Shown here in pieces: positions 60,359-64,000 of a stretch of DNA of 64,000 bases. The translations under genes and the position numbers were made by a program. This DNA is from Streptomyces aureus. GTDB taxonomy: Bacteria; Actinomycetota; Actinomycetes; Streptomycetales; Streptomycetaceae. Each line of letters begins with the position of its first letter. The stretch's first letter is position 1. The stretch spans positions 1 through 64,000 of the forward strand of contig NZ_JNZD01000007.1 of NCBI RefSeq assembly GCF_000725495.1, read 5' to 3'. Below the pieces are notes generated by a model, which saw only the letters and a list, made by a program, of their open reading frames with translations, was not told where the DNA came from and did no database searches.

Positions 60359-61486
60359 TCACGCGTAGGGGCTGTCGGCGCCCGCGGCGGCGGGCTTGGG
60401 GGTGCGGGCCGGGCAGCAGCCGACCGGGCACAGGTCGTGCGAGGGGCCCAGCGCCCCGAGGGCGCACCGGGCCGGCTGCCGTCCGCCCTCGGCCGCGGCC
60501 CGCTCCAGGACCAGGTCGCGGACCGCCGCGGCGAACCGGGGGTCGGCGCCGACGGTGGCGGAACGGCGTACCGGGAGCCCCAGCTCCGCCGCCTTCGCGC
60601 GGGCCTCGGTGTCCAGGTCGTACAGGACCTCCATGTGGTCCGAGACGAACCCGATCGGCACCATCACCGCCGCCGGGACGCCCGCACCGTGCAGCTCCTC
60701 CAGGTGGTCGCAGATGTCCGGCTCCAGCCAGGGGATGTGCGGGGCCCCGGAGCGCGACTGGTAGACGAGCCGCCACGGGTGCTCGATGCCGGTCTGCTCG
60801 CCCACCGCCTCCGCGATCAGCCGGGCCACGTCCAGATGCTGGCGGACGTACGCGCCGCCGTCGCCGTGTCCCTCGGCGGGGCCGGAGGTGTCGGCCGCGG
60901 CGACCGGGATCGAATGGGTGGTGAACACCAGATGCGCGCCGGCCCGGACGTCCTCGGGCAGCTCGGCCAGGGACGCGAGGACGCCCTCGGTCATCGGCTC
61001 CACGAACCCGGGGTGGTTGAAGTAGTGCCGCAGCTTGTCGACCCTCGGCGGCTCCAGCCCCTCGTCCTCCAGGGTGGCCAGGGCGCCCGCGAGGTCCTCG
61101 CGGTACTGCCGGCAGCCCGAGTACGAGGCGTACGCGCTGGTGGCCAGCACCGCGATCCTGCGCCGCCCGTCGGCGGCCATCTCGCGCAGGGTGTCGGTGA
61201 GGTACGGCGCCCAGTTGCGGTTGCCCCAGTAGACCGGCAGGTCCAGGCCGTGCTCGGCGAAGTCCTTGCGCAGCGCGTCGAGCAGCGCCCGGTTCTGGTC
61301 GTTGATGGGGCTGATCCCGTCGAACAGGAAGTAGTGCTGTCCGACCTCCTTGAGCCGTTCCTTGGGGATGCCTCTGCCCCGGGTCACGTTCTCCAGGAAC
61401 GGGACCACGTCGTCCGGGCCCTCGGGCCCGCCGAACGAGAGCAGGAGCAGGGCGTCGTAGGGGGTGGCATCGAGCGCTTCTGGCAT
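60359..61486 (-). CDS. hemH: Ferrochelatase (coproporphyrin type)
   Basis: A 375-aa chelatase. [21 protein letters not shown] at the N-terminus, [18 protein letters not shown] (catalytic His), YQSRSG and [15 protein letters not shown] are typical. As in other actinobacterial enzymes, a C-terminal Cys cluster ([19 protein letters not shown]) plus YSGC could hold a [2Fe-2S] cluster. It inserts iron into coproporphyrin III for heme synthesis. ATG 61486 was chosen; longer upstream frames are non-coding. An iron-box-like palindrome lies about 200 bp upstream. Confidence 0.95.
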   Translation of the reverse strand: MPEALDATPYDALLLLSFGGPEGPDDVVPFLENVTRGRGIPKERLKEVGQHYFLFDGISPINDQNRALLDALRKDFAEHGLDLPVYWGNRNWAPYLTDTLREMAADGRRRIAVLATSAYASYSGCRQYREDLAGALATLEDEGLEPPRVDKLRHYFNHPGFVEPMTEGVLASLAELPEDVRAGAHLVFTTHSIPVAAADTSGPAEGHGDGGAYVRQHLDVARLIAEAVGEQTGIEHPWRLVYQSRSGAPHIPWLEPDICDHLEELHGAGVPAAVMVPIGFVSDHMEVLYDLDTEARAKAAELGLPVRRSATVGADPRFAAAVRDLVLERAAAEGGRQPARCALGALGPSHDLCPVGCCPARTPKPAAAGADSPYA

Positions 61487-61687
61487 GGGTCCGATCCTGC
61501 CACCCGTCGCAGACGGGCGAGAACCGGCGGGGTGGCGGGCGGGCGGCCGTGGCGGGGCGTGCGCGCCCGGCGTGCGCCCCGCCACGACCGGCACGGGTGC
61601 CGGATCTGCGCCCCGGACGGGACCCGGACCGCACCCGAGCCGCACCAGGGCGGCACCCGGCGGCGGGACGGCCCACAGGGGGCTGTA

Positions 61688-61703
61688 TTAGGGTTACCTA
61701 ACC
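61688..61703. promoter_or_regulatory. Iron-box-like palindrome between hemH and an MFS gene
   Basis: TTAGGGTTACCTAACC combines two overlapping dyads, TTAGG/CCTAA and GGTTA/TAACC. It resembles the actinobacterial DmdR/IdeR box (TTAGGTTAGGCTCACCTAA) with a shortened centre. It lies 97 bp before the MFS start, next to TATAGG (61713-61718), a possible -10. The remaining 61487-61799 spacer has no gene. Confidence 0.55.
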
Positions 61704-61799
61704 AGTAAGCTGTATAGGCCAGCTACACGCCTTACCGCTGTTCGGGCCGTCCGCCGTGCCGGGGAGGGTCCCGGCCGAGCCGAGCCGACGGAGACCCGC

Positions 61800-63038
61800 G
61801 TGCCCAGCCCCTACCGCGCCCTGTTCGCAGCCCCCGGCTCCAGGAGCTTCTCCGCCGCCGGCCTGCTCGGCCGCATGCCGCTGTCCATGATGGGCATCGG
61901 CGTGGTCACGATGATCTCCCAGCTGACCGGGCGCTACGGCCTCGCCGGAGCCCTGTCGGCCACCATGGCGCTGGCGGCCGCGGTCATGGGGCCGCAGGTC
62001 TCGCGACTGGTGGACCGGCACGGCCAGCGGCGGGTGCTGCGCCCGGTGACCCTCGTCGCGCTCGCGGCGGCCGGCGGGCTGCTGGTCGCCGCGCACTTCG
62101 GGTGGCCGGACTGGGTGCTGTTCGCCTGCGCGGCCGGCATCGGCTGCGTCCCGAGCATCGGCGCGATGATCCGGGCGCGCTGGGCGGCCCTCTACGGAGG
62201 CACCCCCCAACTGCACACCGCGTACTCCCTGGAGTCCGTGGTGGACGAGATCTGCTTCATCTTCGGGCCGATCATCTCCATCGGCCTGTCCACGGTCTGG
62301 TTCCCGGAGGCCGGACCGCTGCTCGCCGCCTGCTTCCTGGCGGCCGGGGTCTTCTGGCTGACCTCCCAGCGCGCCACCGAGCCCCCGCCCCACCCGCGCG
62401 GAGAGCACAGCGGCGGCTCGGCGCTCCGCTCGGCCGGACTCCAGGTCCTCGTGGCCACGTTCGTGGCCACCGGGACGATCTTCGGAGCCGTCGACGTGGT
62501 CACCGTCGCCTTCGCCGAGGAACAGGGCCACAAGGGCGCCGCGAGCATCGTCCTGGCCCTCTACGCGGCGGGCTCGTGCCTCGCGGGGGCCGTCTTCGGA
62601 CTCCTGCATTTCAAGGGGGCCGCGGAAGGCAGGTGGCTGCTGGGCATATGCGCGATGGCCGTGAGTATGATCCCCCTCCTACTGGTCGGAAACTTGCCGT
62701 TCCTGGCCGTGGCGCTGTTCGTTGCGGGCCTGTCCATCGCTCCCACGATGATCACGACGATGTCCCTGATCGAGCAGCACGTACCTCGCGCGAAACTGAC
62801 CGAAGGCATGACCTGGGTGAGTACAGGGCTCGCCGTCGGGGTCGCGCTCGGATCCTCCGTGGCCGGCTGGGTGATCGACTCCGCCGGGGCGAAGGCCGGG
62901 TACGGGGTTCCGGCGGTGTCCGGAGCCGTCGCGGTCGCGGTCGGTTTCCTCGGGTACCGCCGGCTCAGCAGGCCGGTTCTGCAGCGGGGAGGGTCTCATG
63001 AGCACCGCAGTGAGCGAGAAGAGCGGCACGTGGCGTAA
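61800..63038 (+). CDS. MFS transporter
   Basis: A 412-aa major facilitator with 12 predicted membrane segments. It shows a DRHGQRR loop 2-3 motif (about residue 74) and a central cytosolic loop rich in Pro/His/Arg (about 195-210). The fold resembles drug/sugar exporters. The substrate cannot be read; an iron-box-like palindrome upstream raises siderophore or heme-related export as a possibility. GTG 61800 start. The final 41 nt overlap the next gene in another frame, implying coupled translation. Confidence 0.88.
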   Translation: MPSPYRALFAAPGSRSFSAAGLLGRMPLSMMGIGVVTMISQLTGRYGLAGALSATMALAAAVMGPQVSRLVDRHGQRRVLRPVTLVALAAAGGLLVAAHFGWPDWVLFACAAGIGCVPSIGAMIRARWAALYGGTPQLHTAYSLESVVDEICFIFGPIISIGLSTVWFPEAGPLLAACFLAAGVFWLTSQRATEPPPHPRGEHSGGSALRSAGLQVLVATFVATGTIFGAVDVVTVAFAEEQGHKGAASIVLALYAAGSCLAGAVFGLLHFKGAAEGRWLLGICAMAVSMIPLLLVGNLPFLAVALFVAGLSIAPTMITTMSLIEQHVPRAKLTEGMTWVSTGLAVGVALGSSVAGWVIDSAGAKAGYGVPAVSGAVAVAVGFLGYRRLSRPVLQRGGSHEHRSEREERHVA

Positions 63039-64000
63039 CTGGGCGGGCAACGTCACCGCCCTTCCCGTACGGGAGGTCACCCCTGCCTCGGTCGACGAGC
63101 TCTCCGCCGCGGTACGCAAGGCGGCGGAGGACGGCCTGACGGTGAAGGCCGTCGGCACCGGACACTCCTTCACGGCCGCCGCCGCGACCGACGGCGTATT
63201 GATCCGGCCTCAACTGTTGACGGGCATCCGCAAGATCGACCGTTCGGCCATGACGGTCACGGTCGAGGCGGGCACCCCGCTCAAGCGGCTCAACATGGCC
63301 CTCGCGCGCGAGGGGCTGTCGCTCACGAACATGGGCGACATCATGGAGCAGACGGTCTCGGGAGCGACCAGCACCGGAACCCACGGCACCGGGCGCGACT
63401 CCGCCTCGATCGCCGCGCAGATCACGGGGCTCGAACTGGTGACGGCGGACGGGTCGGTGCTGACCTGCTCCCGGAGCGAGAACCCGGAGATCTTCGCGGC
63501 GGCCCGCATAGGCATCGGCGCCCTGGGGATCGTCACCGCGATCACCTTCGCCGTGGAGCCGATCTTCCTGCTCACGGCCCGCGAGGAGCCGATGAGCTTC
63601 GACAAGGTCATGACCGACTTCGAGGAGCTCCACACCGAGAACGAGCACTTCGAGTTCTACTGGTTCCCGCACACCGGGAACTGCAACACCAAGCGCAACA
63701 ACCGCAGTGCGGGCCCCGAGAACCCCGTCGGCCCCATCCGCGGCTGGATCGAGGACGAGTTCCTCTCCAACGGCGCCTTCCAGGTGGCCAACATGCTCGG
63801 CCGGGCCGTGCCCGCGGCCATCCCCTCGATCGCCGGGTTCTCCAGCCGCGCGCTGTCCGCGCGAACCTACACCGACATCCCGTACAAGGTCTTCACCTCG
63901 CCGCGCCGCGTGCGGTTCGTGGAGATGGAGTACGCGGTCCCGCGCGAGGCCCTGGTCGAGACGCTGCGCGAGCTGAAGGCGATGGTCGACGCCTCCACCC
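62998..64000 (+). CDS. D-arabinono-1,4-lactone oxidase-type FAD flavoprotein (partial, runs off the window)
   Basis: At least 334 residues are visible; the 3' end is beyond 64000. ATG 62998 follows GGGGAGGG. The FAD PCMH-type domain has AVGTGHSFTAAA (H56, the position of the 8-alpha-histidyl FAD link in alditol oxidase), then TVSGATSTGTHGTG. The C-terminal ALO domain begins with FEFYWFPHT. It oxidises a sugar lactone or alditol with O2. It overlaps the MFS gene by 41 bp, so they form one operon. Confidence 0.92.
   Translation, partial: MSTAVSEKSGTWRNWAGNVTALPVREVTPASVDELSAAVRKAAEDGLTVKAVGTGHSFTAAAATDGVLIRPQLLTGIRKIDRSAMTVTVEAGTPLKRLNMALAREGLSLTNMGDIMEQTVSGATSTGTHGTGRDSASIAAQITGLELVTADGSVLTCSRSENPEIFAAARIGIGALGIVTAITFAVEPIFLLTAREEPMSFDKVMTDFEELHTENEHFEFYWFPHTGNCNTKRNNRSAGPENPVGPIRGWIEDEFLSNGAFQVANMLGRAVPAAIPSIAGFSSRALSARTYTDIPYKVFTSPRRVRFVEMEYAVPREALVETLRELKAMVDAST

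Overview
The window is very GC-rich (roughly 70% or more). Its genes show strong third-position G/C bias, many GTG starts and strong AGGAGG-like ribosome sites. It carries Streptomyces hallmarks: CutRS, a PAS-GAF-SpoIIE phosphatase, F420-type luciferase-like oxidoreductases, DUF5994, DUF7144, DUF4193 and DUF3710 proteins, and G-rich intergenic repeats. It is chromosomal Streptomyces DNA. I saw no rRNA, tRNA, CRISPR array, insertion sequence or prophage gene. All assignments come from reading the sequence; no database search was run.

Layout. 1-4.4 kb: a G-rich tandem repeat, then the two-gene RNA-repair operon hen1-pnkp. 4.7-7.3 kb: a TetR regulator diverging from a short-chain dehydrogenase (SDR), with two identical palindromes between them, then an F420-type oxidoreductase. 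7.4-13.5 kb: small housekeeping or hypothetical genes (MazG-like, ATPase, SepF-like, tandem TOBE/Mop protein, membrane glycosyltransferase-like, atypical SDR). 13.6-18.2 kb: an unknown protein, a MoxR AAA ATPase and a HExxH/VWA protein. 18.5-23.4 kb: membrane proteins and an HxlR/SRPBCC/F420-oxidoreductase cluster. 23.5-28.6 kb: a secreted amidase and a secreted BNR-type propeller protein. 29-31 kb: a nuclease-helicase fusion (candidate defence gene). 31.2-36.1 kb: ApbE, an FMN-binding protein and a flavin/heme transmembrane reductase, divergent from a two-component system. 36.1-38.2 kb: a tiny membrane protein, two DUF5994 paralogues and a desaturase remnant. 38.8-40.6 kb: a SpoIIE-type phosphatase.

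40.7-61.5 kb is a conserved actinobacterial core block. Its gene order resembles M. tuberculosis Rv2689c-Rv2701c: TRAM methyltransferase, KimA-like permease, two TrkA proteins (ceoB/ceoC), DUF3159, OB-fold protein, DUF3710, dut, thioesterase, DUF3093, DUF4193, inositol monophosphatase. In this window kdpED and a secreted alginate-lyase-like protein lie inside the block, and cutRS and hemH follow it. The permease, TrkA pair and kdpED make 42-51 kb a potassium-homeostasis region, but no kdpFABC pump is present. The window ends with an MFS transporter behind an iron-box-like palindrome and the 5' part of a D-arabinono-1,4-lactone oxidase-like flavoprotein.

Recurring themes are ATGA/GTGA translational coupling, strong inverted-repeat terminators, and short direct repeats that copy the stop-codon end of a gene into the downstream spacer (four clear cases). 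The best candidates for underexplored biology are the nuclease-helicase at 29-31 kb, the three-gene MoxR/VWA group at 13.6-18.2 kb, the flavinylation redox module at 31-36 kb, and the Hen1-Pnkp repair pair.
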